64,000 nt of DNA from Flavobacterium succinicans. GTDB taxonomy: Bacteria > Bacteroidota > Bacteroidia > Flavobacteriales > Flavobacteriaceae. Positions 1 to 8,040 of this stretch are shown here, piece after piece. Position numbers and translations under genes: made by a program. How positions within the stretch are numbered: the stretch's first letter is position 1; every line of letters starts with the position of its first letter. Under the pieces are notes generated by a model. It had not been told where the DNA came from, did not search any database, and worked only from the letters and a program-made list of their open reading frames with translations. The stretch is taken from assembly GCF_001662485.1 (NCBI RefSeq), contig NZ_JMTM01000053.1, positions 186,001-250,000 of the forward strand, given 5' to 3'.

Positions 1-2
1 TA

Positions 3-536
3 AGTTCTGTCATTGCTGGTTATTTATTTAGTAAAGCACCTTATGGAGACGAAGGTTATTTAACAAAAATGCGTTCCAAAATAGTAAGTAGAGAACACCT
101 AAATGAACTAGGAAAAGACTTAAATTTAATTCAATTCATAGAAAGCAAAGTTCCGGTACAACATTTTGGAGATAACATTCATGGTAATATCTTTGAATCT
201 TTAATTGGCGCCATTTATTTGGACAAAGGATATGTATTCTGCGAAAAATTCATTAATTCAAGAGTAATTACACCTTATGTTGACATTAGCCGATTAGAAG
301 GCAAAGTAATCAGCTATAAAAGCTTGGTCATCGAGTGGTGCCAAAAAGAAAAAAGAGTATTTCATTTCGATATTTTTGAAGACAATGCCATTGATGGACA
401 ACGTTTATTTGGTGTCCGATTGAGTATTGACGACAAAGTAATTGCCAAAGCAAGAGCTACTTCCAAAAAGAAAGCTGAAGAAAAAGCAGCCCAAAGAGCT
501 TATTTTGCCTTTCAAGAAAAAATAAACAAGAAATAA
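3..536 (+). CDS. rnc: Ribonuclease III, C-terminal part (5' end outside window)
   Basis: This is the end of RNase III, which cuts double-stranded RNA during rRNA maturation and RNA turnover. The reading frame is open from the window edge, so the true start lies upstream; about 177 residues are visible. They contain the end of the endonuclease domain, with the motif FESLIGAIYLDKGY carrying a metal-binding glutamate. A double-stranded-RNA-binding domain follows, from SYKSLVIEWCQ to the alanine- and lysine-rich SKKKAEEKAAQRAY helix. The order rnc, IPExxxVDY gene, pyk on one strand suggests they may be cotranscribed. The identification is firm; only the N-terminus is missing. Confidence 0.95.
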   Translation, partial: SSVIAGYLFSKAPYGDEGYLTKMRSKIVSREHLNELGKDLNLIQFIESKVPVQHFGDNIHGNIFESLIGAIYLDKGYVFCEKFINSRVITPYVDISRLEGKVISYKSLVIEWCQKEKRVFHFDIFEDNAIDGQRLFGVRLSIDDKVIAKARATSKKKAEEKAAQRAYFAFQEKINKK

Positions 537-650
537 TCTTATTTTTCTTAAAACTATATCGTTTTCGTTAAGGATTTAACAAAATCATATCAATCTTTCT
601 TAGAAAATCTTCTATAGAAGTAGTACCTTTACTGCTAATTTATTTTTGAA

Positions 651-1139
651 ATGGCAATTCACAAAGTAAGTTTAGATGAGTTTGAAGAAATAGATTATTC
701 TATCATTGCTATACATACTCCTTTGGAGGATTATCGTTTAGCTTATTTCATTAATCTAGCCTTAAACATTAATCTTGGCAGAAGTCCAAAAGACATTTTG
801 ATTGACATAAAAGAAGGAAAATCTTTTTTCTCGAAATACTCTTATTATGATGCTAAAAAAGACAGTACTTGGCATCTGATTCAAAATAAAAATGAAGTAA
901 TTCAGAGCGATACTAAGCAAAAATCCAATCTGTTTTTCGATCAAAATATAGAAATCGCTGCTCAAGTATATTTGTTACCTGAACTTAAAAAAGCAGACTA
1001 TTTCTTAAAAATTGAAGCCTGTCATAGCAATTTTAATAAAACAAAAACAGTTGCTGATTTAAACACTATAGAAGCCATAAGTATGGTCTATAGCGTAAAA
1101 ACAGAAACCATAAAATCAAAAAACAATTTAATTTTTTAA
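651..1139 (+). CDS. IPExxxVDY family protein
   Basis: Small soluble protein of 162 residues with no signal peptide. It carries a variant of the motif that names this Bacteroidota family (LPELKKADYFLKI near residue 105). The family has no established function that I know of. It lies 114 nt after rnc and only 5 nt before pyk, an arrangement I associate with flavobacterial genomes, so it is probably cotranscribed with pyk. A TAnnTTTG-like string at 641-648 lies too close to the ATG to drive it; TACCTTTA at 624-631 is a weak alternative. Confidence 0.8.
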   Translation: MAIHKVSLDEFEEIDYSIIAIHTPLEDYRLAYFINLALNINLGRSPKDILIDIKEGKSFFSKYSYYDAKKDSTWHLIQNKNEVIQSDTKQKSNLFFDQNIEIAAQVYLLPELKKADYFLKIEACHSNFNKTKTVADLNTIEAISMVYSVKTETIKSKNNLIF

Positions 1140-1144
1140 CAACA

Positions 1145-2575
1145 ATGCTTACAAACAAAAAAACGAAAATTGTAGCCACACTAGGACCTGCATGTAGTAC
1201 AAGAGAAGTCATCAAAGACATGATTGAGGCAGGAGTTAATGTATTTAGAGTAAACTTTTCGCACGCTGATTATGAAGATGTAAAAAACAAAATCAGTATT
1301 ATTCGTGGCCTAAATGAAGAATTTGGATACACAACAGCAATATTAGGTGACCTACAAGGTCCAAAATTACGTGTTGGTGTGATGGAAGAAGGAGCATTTG
1401 TTAATGAAGGTGACTTAATTACATTTACTACGGCAGAAGATATTCTTGGAACTTCTAAAAAAGTTTTCATGAAATATCAAAACTTTCCGAACGATGTAAA
1501 TCCTGGCGAAAGAATACTTTTAGACGACGGAAAACTTATTTTTGAAATCGTTGAAACAGACAAAAAAAGCGAAGTACTTGCCAAAGTTATTCAAGGTGGA
1601 GAACTAAAATCAAAAAAAGGAGTTAATCTTCCTAACACAAAAATCTCTCTTCCAGCGTTGACAGAAAAAGATATTGCTGATGCAAAATTTGCCATTGAAC
1701 AACAATTAGACTGGATTGCCCTTTCATTTGTTAAAACACCAAGAGATTTACAAGATTTACAAGAATTAATCGCTGAGCATTCTGAATTTAAAATTCCAAT
1801 TATTGCCAAAATCGAAATGCCAGAAGCACTAGAGAATATGGACAAAATTGTAGCTTTTTGTGATGCTCTAATGGTGGCTCGTGGAGATTTAGGAGTTGAA
1901 CTTCCTGCTCACGAAGTACCATTGGTTCAAAAAGAATTGATTAGAAGAGCTAAAACGGCAAGAATTCCTGTAATTGTAGCCACTCAAATGATGGAAACAA
2001 TGATCACAAGCCTCACTCCCACTCGTGCTGAAGTAAATGACGTTGCAAATTCTGTTATGGATGGTGCAGATGCTGTAATGCTATCTGGAGAAACAGCAAC
2101 AGGTAACTATCCTGTTCAAGTTATTCAGAAAATGACACAAATCTTGGAAGCGGTTGAAGATTCACCACTGATCAATGTTCCTCAAAATACACCACAAATA
2201 AAAACGAATCGTTATATCACCAAAACAATTTGTCACCATGCTGCCATGATGGCCAACTCAATCAATGCAAAAGCTATTTGCACATTGACCAATAGCGGTT
2301 ATACTGCTTTCCAAATATCGGCCTGGAGACCTAATGCGCACATCTTGGTATTTACATCAAACAGACGTATTCTAACACAGCTTAATCTATTATGGGGAGT
2401 TAAATCCTTTATGTATACGAAAGATGTCAGCACAGACGATACCGTTACTGATGTAAACGAAATCGTAAAAGAGAAAGGTTTTGTGAAAAAAGGAGACTTT
2501 TTAATCAATTTAGCAGCTATGCCAATCAAAGATAAAGGAATGGTTAATACTTTAAGAGTATCTGAAATAGCATAA
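1145..2575 (+). CDS. pyk: Pyruvate kinase
   Basis: Catalyses phosphoenolpyruvate plus ADP to pyruvate plus ATP, the last step of glycolysis, in the cytoplasm. At 476 residues it has the usual length. The N-terminal KIVATLGPACS and VFRVNFSHA segments start the TIM barrel. The active-site block IPIIAKIEMPEALENMDKI holds the catalytic lysine and metal-binding glutamate, followed by MVARGDLGVELP and the MDGADAVMLSGETATGNYP loop. The C-terminal domain starts near residue 355. The gene follows the IPExxxVDY gene by 5 nt and ends in a clear intrinsic terminator, so it closes the rnc cluster. Confidence 0.97.
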   Translation: MLTNKKTKIVATLGPACSTREVIKDMIEAGVNVFRVNFSHADYEDVKNKISIIRGLNEEFGYTTAILGDLQGPKLRVGVMEEGAFVNEGDLITFTTAEDILGTSKKVFMKYQNFPNDVNPGERILLDDGKLIFEIVETDKKSEVLAKVIQGGELKSKKGVNLPNTKISLPALTEKDIADAKFAIEQQLDWIALSFVKTPRDLQDLQELIAEHSEFKIPIIAKIEMPEALENMDKIVAFCDALMVARGDLGVELPAHEVPLVQKELIRRAKTARIPVIVATQMMETMITSLTPTRAEVNDVANSVMDGADAVMLSGETATGNYPVQVIQKMTQILEAVEDSPLINVPQNTPQIKTNRYITKTICHHAAMMANSINAKAICTLTNSGYTAFQISAWRPNAHILVFTSNRRILTQLNLLWGVKSFMYTKDVSTDDTVTDVNEIVKEKGFVKKGDFLINLAAMPIKDKGMVNTLRVSEIA

Positions 2576-2595
2576 TTCCTAAAGTATAGATTAAA

Positions 2596-2627
2596 AAAGC
2601 GCTCCAAAAATATGGAGCGTTTTTTAT
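2596..2627 (+). terminator. Intrinsic terminator after pyk
   Basis: Seven-base-pair stem CGCTCCA (2600-2606) with TGGAGCG (2613-2619), followed by a run of T. Confidence 0.85.
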
Positions 2628-2710
2628 TTATATTTTACTTTAAAAATATCCGGAGTATTTATATCTTTAACCATCATTAATTTTCATTCCATAACTATAA
2701 ATTAACACTT

Positions 2711-3481
2711 ATGGCTTTTAATAACTCGAACAACCCGTTTTTAAACAACAAAACATTCAAAAATCAAGGAAACTCTAACGAAGTACATCAAGCTACAATC
2801 ATTGATTATAACTCCGAAATGTCCCTGACTGGAACCATAAACAAAAGTCTAATCCTTTTCTTATTGCTGACAGCCGCAGCAACAATTACTTGGTGGATGG
2901 CGTTTAATGATATGAATCCAATCGTACCTGCTTTTGGCGGAGCTATCGTTGGGCTAATTTTGGTAGTAATTGCAGCTTTCAAACCTCATTTATCGCCTTA
3001 TTTAGCGCCTGGATATGCTGTTTTTGAAGGGCTTTTTATTGGAGGTATTTCTGCTATTTTTGAGGCTAAATATCCTGGAATTGTACTACAAGCCGTTGGA
3101 GCAACATTTGTTACCTTTTTAGTTTGTTTGGGCCTTTACAAATATAAAATTGTAAAAGTTACGGAGCAATTCAAATCTGTCGTTATTGCTGCGACTTTAG
3201 CAATTGCAACCTATTACCTAATTTCTTGGTTGTTTTCAATGTTTACGAGTTTTACTCCGATTCACCACGACAATTCATTAATGAGCATTGGAATTAGCGT
3301 TTTTGTAATTATCATTGCTGCATTGAATTTATTTCTAGATTTTGACAGAATAGATCAAGGCGTAAATCAAAGAATGCCAAAATACATGGAATGGTACGGA
3401 GCTATGGGATTGCTTATTACCTTAGTTTGGTTATACATAGAGTTCCTTAGATTACTCTCAAAACTTTCCAGTAAAGATTAA
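2711..3481 (+). CDS. Bax inhibitor-1/YccA family membrane protein
   Basis: Integral membrane protein of 256 residues. A polar N-terminus of about 45 residues is followed by about seven hydrophobic segments, as usual for the Bax inhibitor-1 (UPF0005, YccA/YbhL) family. Segments such as KPHLSPYLAPGYAVFEGLFIGGISA, and the C-terminal FLDFDRIDQGV segment that holds the conserved acidic residues, are typical. Eukaryotic relatives act as calcium leak channels and YccA binds the FtsH protease; which applies here cannot be told from sequence. The gene stands alone and converges on sodA across a shared terminator. Confidence 0.9.
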   Translation: MAFNNSNNPFLNNKTFKNQGNSNEVHQATIIDYNSEMSLTGTINKSLILFLLLTAAATITWWMAFNDMNPIVPAFGGAIVGLILVVIAAFKPHLSPYLAPGYAVFEGLFIGGISAIFEAKYPGIVLQAVGATFVTFLVCLGLYKYKIVKVTEQFKSVVIAATLAIATYYLISWLFSMFTSFTPIHHDNSLMSIGISVFVIIIAALNLFLDFDRIDQGVNQRMPKYMEWYGAMGLLITLVWLYIEFLRLLSKLSSKD

Positions 3482-3576
3482 TTAAAAAGGAAACTTCCGA
3501 AAAAAATCATTGCAATTTCAAAAATTGCATAGATAAAATTTGGTTCAGTAGAAGTTTCTATATCTTTTTTACATAA

Positions 3577-3611
3577 AAAAAGGCTGTCCAAAAGTTAGGA
3601 CAGCCTTTTCT
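3577..3611. terminator. Bidirectional terminator between the Bax inhibitor-1 gene and sodA
   Basis: Perfect 9-bp stem AGGCTGTCC (3581-3589) with GGACAGCCT (3598-3606), with A-run on the left and T-run on the right, so it can work for both converging genes. Confidence 0.9.
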
Positions 3612-3631
3612 ATTTTGGTTACAATTTGTTT

Positions 3632-4240
3632 TTACTTTTCTAAAACAAAACGTCTTGTTACTTCAGTCCAGTTGATTACATTGAAAAAAGCTTCAATATA
3701 ATCAGGTCTTCTGTTTTGGTAGTGCAAGTAGTAAGCGTGTTCCCAAACATCCATTCCTAAGATTGGAGTTCCTCCACAACCCACACCAGGCATCAATGGA
3801 TTGTCTTGATTTGGAGTACCACAAACTTCAAGTTTACCACCTTTTTGCACACATAACCAAGCCCATCCTGAGCCAAATTGTGTAGCTCCTGCTTTAGCAA
3901 ACTTAGCTTTGAATTCTTCGAACGTACCGAAAGAAGCTTCGATAGCATCAAGCAATTCACCTGTCGGTTGTCCTCCTCCATTTGGAGACATTACAGTCCA
4001 GAACAAATTGTGATTGTAATATCCACCACCATTGTTACGCACAGCAGCATTAGTCTTGTCTAAATTGATTAAAATATTTTCGATCGTTTTGCCCTCCATA
4101 TCCGTTCCCGCAATAGCAGCATTCAGGTTAGTGGTATAGGCATTATGATGTTTAGAATGGTGAATTTCCATTGTTCTAGCATCAATATGTGGTTCTAATG
4201 CATCGTATGCATAAGGTAATTGAGGTAATTCAAAGGCCAT
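3632..4240 (-). CDS. sodA: Superoxide dismutase, Mn-type of the Fe/Mn family
   Basis: Converts superoxide to hydrogen peroxide and oxygen. At 202 residues with no signal peptide it is cytoplasmic. The family signature DVWEHAYY with metal-binding Asp and His is present, as are the N-terminal HHSKHHNAY and GYYNHNLFW histidines. The outer-sphere glutamine lies in NQDNPLM, as in E. coli Mn-SOD, and GGGYYNH has the Mn-type glycine, so manganese is the likelier metal. Metal choice from sequence is inference, and a cambialistic enzyme remains possible. It is monocistronic, with a -7 element upstream. Confidence 0.95.
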   Translation of the reverse strand: MAFELPQLPYAYDALEPHIDARTMEIHHSKHHNAYTTNLNAAIAGTDMEGKTIENILINLDKTNAAVRNNGGGYYNHNLFWTVMSPNGGGQPTGELLDAIEASFGTFEEFKAKFAKAGATQFGSGWAWLCVQKGGKLEVCGTPNQDNPLMPGVGCGGTPILGMDVWEHAYYLHYQNRRPDYIEAFFNVINWTEVTRRFVLEK

Positions 4241-4274
4241 GATATCTTAATTTAATTGATTTATAAAATTTATC

Positions 4275-4282
4275 CAAATTTA
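4275..4282 (-). promoter_or_regulatory. -7 promoter element of sodA
   Basis: On the minus strand this reads TAAATTTG, matching the Bacteroidota -7 consensus TAnnTTTG, about 35 nt upstream of the sodA ATG. The -33 region is only T-rich. Confidence 0.4.
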
Positions 4283-4409
4283 TACAATTAACTTTATACT
4301 TTAAAAAACAATTTTGTTATAATTCCTATTTTGTTTTTGAAAACCACATTAAGTAAAGAATACACTGAAAGATGCCATTTTGATTTTTAACTTAGAGAGA
4401 AATTTAATT

Positions 4410-5093
4410 TTAGGAATGTGCCATAGCCATACATACAATACTGATTTTGGCTCCAGGAATTGTCAAAAGTGCTCTTGAACAAGATTCTAAAGTCGCCCCG
4501 GTGGTCAAAACATCATCGAGCAATAAGAAATGTTTGTTATGCTCTTTTTCTTCAAAAACCACATCAAAAACTTGGTCAATCCCTTCCATTCTACCCAATA
4601 AATTTTTCTTGGATTGGGTTTTAGAATCTATCTTTCTGAGTAAAATATGATTTTCAACAGGAATGTTTAATACATTTGATAAAGCATTTGCAAAAGTATC
4701 TACTTGGTTGTATCCTCTTTTGTGTCTTCTTTTTTTATGAATAGGAACGGGTATAATCGCGTCTACACTTTTGATAAATGCATTGTTTTTTAACTCCTCG
4801 GCATACCAATATCCTAATTGCGTACCTATTTCCTGATGCCCACGATATTTCAAATTGTGAATTAATTCTTGGACCATTCCTTTTTTATGAAAGTACAAGA
4901 AAGCCGAGGCATGAATTACTGGAATCCTGCCATAAAATTTTTTAAATGCTTCGTTTTCTGTTTGCAAATGATGATGGGTTTGCGGTAAATGATGCCTGCA
5001 ATTGGTACAAATGACCGTTTCATTGCTCAATAAAAAAGAATGACATCCCGAGCAAACTGGTGGAAAAAAGAGATGAATGAGATTTTTAAGCAT
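4410..5093 (-). CDS. comF: ComF family amidophosphoribosyltransferase-like protein
   Basis: ComF-family protein of 227 residues. Two CxxC pairs near the N-terminus (CSGCHSF and CTNCRHH) form a probable zinc site. A type I phosphoribosyltransferase domain follows, ending in the PRPP-binding loop LLLDDVLTTGATLES near residue 192. In other bacteria ComF/GntX proteins take part in DNA uptake, where ComF is thought to act with the PriA helicase on incoming DNA. No other competence genes are in the window, so the role here is inferred from the family only. It is divergent from glyS. Confidence 0.88.
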   Translation of the reverse strand: MLKNLIHLFFPPVCSGCHSFLLSNETVICTNCRHHLPQTHHHLQTENEAFKKFYGRIPVIHASAFLYFHKKGMVQELIHNLKYRGHQEIGTQLGYWYAEELKNNAFIKSVDAIIPVPIHKKRRHKRGYNQVDTFANALSNVLNIPVENHILLRKIDSKTQSKKNLLGRMEGIDQVFDVVFEEKEHNKHFLLLDDVLTTGATLESCSRALLTIPGAKISIVCMAMAHS

Positions 5094-5149
5094 CTAATCA
5101 AGGAATTAATGCTAAAAATAAGCAAAATGATGATTCAAACTTGTTGATT

Positions 5150-5183
5150 TTTGTTTTTTTTAAATGCACTTTTTATATTTTTG
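5150..5183 (+). promoter_or_regulatory. glyS promoter, which fixes the start codon
   Basis: TTTG at 5150-5153, 22-nt spacer, then TATTTTTG at 5176-5183, matching the Bacteroidota -33/-7 consensus. Transcription should begin at about 5187-5190. That lies downstream of an in-frame ATG at 5164 and right at the ATG at 5191, so the message would be leaderless or nearly so. Confidence 0.55.
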
Positions 5184-5190
5184 CAACACT

Positions 5191-6732
5191 ATGGCAAAAC
5201 AAGAAGATTTATTTAAGAATGTAGTTTCGCATGCAAAAGAGTACGGATTTATTTTTCCGTCAAGCGAAATATACGATGGTTTAAGTGCAGTATATGATTA
5301 TGCACAAAACGGAGTTGAATTAAAAAAGAACATACGCGAATATTGGTGGAAATCGATGGTGCAGATGAACGAGAACATTGTAGGTCTCGATGCTGCCATT
5401 TTGATGCATCCAACGACTTGGAAAGCTTCGGGTCACGTAGATGCATTCAACGATCCGTTGATTGACAACAAAGACTCTAAACGAAGATACCGCGCTGATG
5501 TTTTGATTGAAGATTATGCCGAAAAATTAAATATTAAGGCAAAGAAAGAAATCGAAAAAGCAAAAGTTCGTTTTGGAGACGCTTTCAATGAGCAAGAATT
5601 CATTACAACCAATCCAAGAGTAGTAGAATATCTAGCCAAAGAAAGAGAAATTCTAGAAAGAATGGGACGTTCTTTGGGCAATGGCGATTTAGAAGATGTA
5701 AAAGCCTTAATCGAAGAATTAGAAATTGCTTGTCCAGAATCAGGTTCACGTAATTGGACCGAAGTGCGTCAATTCAATTTGATGTTTGGTACCAAATTAG
5801 GGGCTTCTGCTGATACGGCAATGGATTTGTATTTGCGACCAGAAACGGCTCAAGGGATTTTTGTGAATTTCTTGAATGTTCAAAAATCAGGCAGAATGAA
5901 AGTTCCTTTTGGAATTGCTCAAACCGGAAAAGCTTTCAGAAACGAAATCGTAGCGAGACAATTCATCTTCCGTATGCGTGAATTTGAACAAATGGAAATG
6001 CAATTTTTTGTACGTCCAGGTGAAGAAATGCAATGGTACGAACATTGGAAAGCTACCCGTTTGAAATGGCATTTATCGCTTGGTTTAGGAGCAGAAAGAT
6101 ACCGTTTTCACGATCACGAAAAATTAGCGCATTACGCCAATGCCGCTGCAGATATCGAATTTGAGTTTCCTTTTGGGTTCAAAGAATTAGAAGGGATTCA
6201 CTCCAGAACCGATTTCGATTTGAAAGCACACGAAGAATATTCAGGTAGAAAATTACAATATTTTGATGCCGAATTGAATCAAAATTATGTGCCTTACGTA
6301 GTTGAAACTTCAGTTGGTTTGGACAGAATGTTCTTGGCGGTTTTTGCAACTTCGTTAAAAGAAGAAACCTTAGAAGATGGTTCAACAAGAACGGTTTTGA
6401 AATTACCAGCGGTTTTAGCACCAACTAAAGCGGCTATTTTACCTTTAGTAAAAAAAGACGGTTTACCAGAAATTGCTAAGCAAATCATTGAAGATTTACG
6501 TTGGGATTTCAATGTGTCTTACGATGAGAAAGATGCAGTAGGAAGACGTTATAGAAGACAAGATGCCTTAGGAACACCTTTCTGTATCACAGTTGACCAT
6601 CAAACAGCAGAAGACCAAACGGTAACCATTCGTCATAGAGATACGATGAAACAAGACCGTGTAGCTATTGCAGATTTAAAAGCCATTATCGAAAATGAAG
6701 TATCGATGAAAAACTGGTTGATGAAAATGTAA
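5191..6732 (+). CDS. glyS: Glycyl-tRNA synthetase, single-chain class II
   Basis: Charges tRNA-Gly in the cytoplasm. About 513 residues, the length of the homodimeric eukaryote-like GlyRS and not the alpha2-beta2 enzyme. The class II motifs are FRNEIVARQFIFRMREFEQMEMQFF (motif 2) and VVETSVGLDRMFLAVF (motif 3). The C-terminal anticodon-binding domain (LAPTKAAILPLVKKDG onward) is complete. I start at 5191 because the protein then begins MAKQEDLFKNVVSHAKEYGF like its relatives, and because the promoter overlaps the upstream ATG at 5164. It is monocistronic with its own terminator. Confidence 0.96.
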   Translation: MAKQEDLFKNVVSHAKEYGFIFPSSEIYDGLSAVYDYAQNGVELKKNIREYWWKSMVQMNENIVGLDAAILMHPTTWKASGHVDAFNDPLIDNKDSKRRYRADVLIEDYAEKLNIKAKKEIEKAKVRFGDAFNEQEFITTNPRVVEYLAKEREILERMGRSLGNGDLEDVKALIEELEIACPESGSRNWTEVRQFNLMFGTKLGASADTAMDLYLRPETAQGIFVNFLNVQKSGRMKVPFGIAQTGKAFRNEIVARQFIFRMREFEQMEMQFFVRPGEEMQWYEHWKATRLKWHLSLGLGAERYRFHDHEKLAHYANAAADIEFEFPFGFKELEGIHSRTDFDLKAHEEYSGRKLQYFDAELNQNYVPYVVETSVGLDRMFLAVFATSLKEETLEDGSTRTVLKLPAVLAPTKAAILPLVKKDGLPEIAKQIIEDLRWDFNVSYDEKDAVGRRYRRQDALGTPFCITVDHQTAEDQTVTIRHRDTMKQDRVAIADLKAIIENEVSMKNWLMKM

Positions 6733-6754
6733 TCACCTATCCATTTATAAAAAG

Positions 6755-6786
6755 AAAGGCTTCTCAAATCGAGAAGTCTTTTTTGT
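6755..6786 (+). terminator. Intrinsic terminator after glyS
   Basis: Nine-base-pair stem AGGCTTCTC (6757-6765) with GAGAAGTCT (6771-6779), one wobble pair, followed by a T-run. Confidence 0.85.
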
Positions 6787-7064
6787 ATTTAAGCTTTAGT
6801 TAAGCGAGTAAAAGAATTAATAACCATCATAAGAGTCATTCAAAAATGCAATTCATCGGATTTTTATGCATTTCATCTGTTTCTATCAACATTCTAAAGG
6901 TTTATTTTAACAAAATGAAGGAAAGAAAAAGGATTACATTAATTTTAAAAGTCTAAATTGTGTTTTTTGTTTAAAATGGTATTTTTGTGTACTATCAAAT
7001 AATCCGCAAAAAAAGATTTAGAATTTAGACAACCGACTTCTAAACTGAATATAAGCGTTGTTGA
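6787..7064. other. Intergenic region upstream of the LytTR gene
   Basis: No gene is visible. It holds an imperfect direct repeat at 6846-6859 and 6866-6879 (ATGCAATTCATCGG and ATGCATTTCATCTG, 12 of 14 identical, 20 nt start to start) and the promoter of the LytTR gene. Confidence 0.5.
6957..6987 (+). promoter_or_regulatory. Promoter of the LytTR regulator gene
   Basis: ATTG at 6957-6960, 19-nt spacer, TATTTTTG at 6980-6987, giving a leader of roughly 70 nt. The block GGTATTTTTGTGTA here recurs, with A changed to G, in front of the repeat-peptide gene. Confidence 0.5.
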
Positions 7065-7865
7065 ATGACTGTTACCTATATTATTATTGACGATTCACAA
7101 GAAAGTGCTTTACAAACCAAGGCTACGGCTGATGGAATTTCAGGCTTAGAATTTCTAGGAATGGCTTTTTCACTTGAAGAAGGATTGAATTTAGTACTAG
7201 AAAAAAAGCCTCATCTTATTTTCTTAGAAATTGTCCCTTCAGACAAAAAAAGTAATCTATCCCTATCATTTATAAGTGAGTTACATCGTTTTTTATCTAT
7301 TTTACCACAAGTCATTATAACTACTACCAAAAAAGATTGGGCTTTTGAAGCAATAGACTATGGTGTTTTTGATTATTATTTAAAACCCGTGCGGAGCATC
7401 CAAATAGTAAAATCGATTCATAAATTAAAAAAAAAGGCGTGTTCGGGAGTACCAATTCAAAACACTCATGCTGAACAGAAAAAAATTTCACCACCTGTTG
7501 CTAGCCTAACACTTAAACCATTAATCATTTGTATTAAATCCTACGGTGACTATCGCTATATCAATGCCGATACTATTTGCTATTTTCAGGCCGATAATAA
7601 TTCTACGGATATTCATTTACAATCTGGCGAAATGATAACCGCCTTCAAAACATTAAAACATTTCGAATCAATTTTAACTTTTCCCTTCATTCGCATCCAT
7701 AATAGTTACATCGTAAACCGGAAGTTTATTTCCCGTATTCAAATGGGTAACTCTCTGTGTTTCATTAAGAATAACACTACAAAGTTGCCGTTTTCGAAGT
7801 CCTATAAAACTAATATTGACCTAATTATTTCTGATTTTTCCAAAGAAAATTATGTAGAAATCTGA
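7065..7865 (+). CDS. LytTR-type DNA-binding response regulator with Glu at the phosphoacceptor position
   Basis: 266 residues. Residues 1-115 form a receiver-like domain. The acidic pair (Asp9, Asp10), the Thr86-88 segment and Lys107 in DYYLKPV are kept, but the phosphoacceptor aspartate is replaced by Glu55 (LIFLEIVP in place of the usual LIFLDIxMP). Residues 155-262 form a LytTR DNA-binding domain (YINADTICYFQADNN, then FIRIHNSYIVNRKFI). Glutamate often mimics phosphoaspartate, so the regulator may be permanently active or controlled otherwise; that is inference. It is an orphan next to a secreted repeat peptide and a TPR histidine kinase, which suggests a joint signalling role. Confidence 0.9.
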   Translation: MTVTYIIIDDSQESALQTKATADGISGLEFLGMAFSLEEGLNLVLEKKPHLIFLEIVPSDKKSNLSLSFISELHRFLSILPQVIITTTKKDWAFEAIDYGVFDYYLKPVRSIQIVKSIHKLKKKACSGVPIQNTHAEQKKISPPVASLTLKPLIICIKSYGDYRYINADTICYFQADNNSTDIHLQSGEMITAFKTLKHFESILTFPFIRIHNSYIVNRKFISRIQMGNSLCFIKNNTTKLPFSKSYKTNIDLIISDFSKENYVEI

Positions 7866-7875
7866 TAATCAATAC

Positions 7876-7903
7876 ACTTACTCAATATTGAATAGTACTT
7901 ACT
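7876..7903 (+). promoter_or_regulatory. Candidate LytTR operator: direct repeat at 21-bp spacing
   Basis: ACTTACT occurs at 7876-7882 and 7897-7903, 21 nt start to start (two helical turns). LytTR regulators such as AgrA and ComE bind pairs of about 9-bp direct repeats with this periodicity. The site lies just upstream of the probable promoter of the repeat-peptide gene. Assignment to the adjacent LytTR protein is inference. Confidence 0.4.
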
Positions 7904-7932
7904 AACAAATGACTGTATTCTACCAAAAAAGG

Positions 7933-7940
7933 TGTTTTTG
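7933..7940 (+). promoter_or_regulatory. -7-like element of the repeat-peptide gene
   Basis: TGTTTTTG, one base off TAnnTTTG, inside GGTGTTTTTGTGTA, which matches 13 of 14 positions of the block in front of the LytTR gene. No -33 TTTG at proper spacing, consistent with dependence on an activator. The leader would be about 95 nt. Confidence 0.4.
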
Positions 7941-8040
7941 TGTAGGAAAAAATCCGTGTGGCTACTTAGATTTACAAAACTATTCCGAACATTATCGGAA
8001 AGAAACGTAAAATAAAATTAAAAACATAAAGCCACAAATT

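Noticed and set aside
3-536. Short rnc-like stand-alone gene starting at ATG 69
   Set aside because: The frame is open to the window edge and residues before ATG 69 match RNase III, so it is a truncated view of the full gene.
5164-5190. Upstream in-frame ATG of glyS, adding nine residues
   Set aside because: The predicted promoter -7 element overlaps this stretch, so it would not be transcribed, and relatives start at MAKQEDLF.
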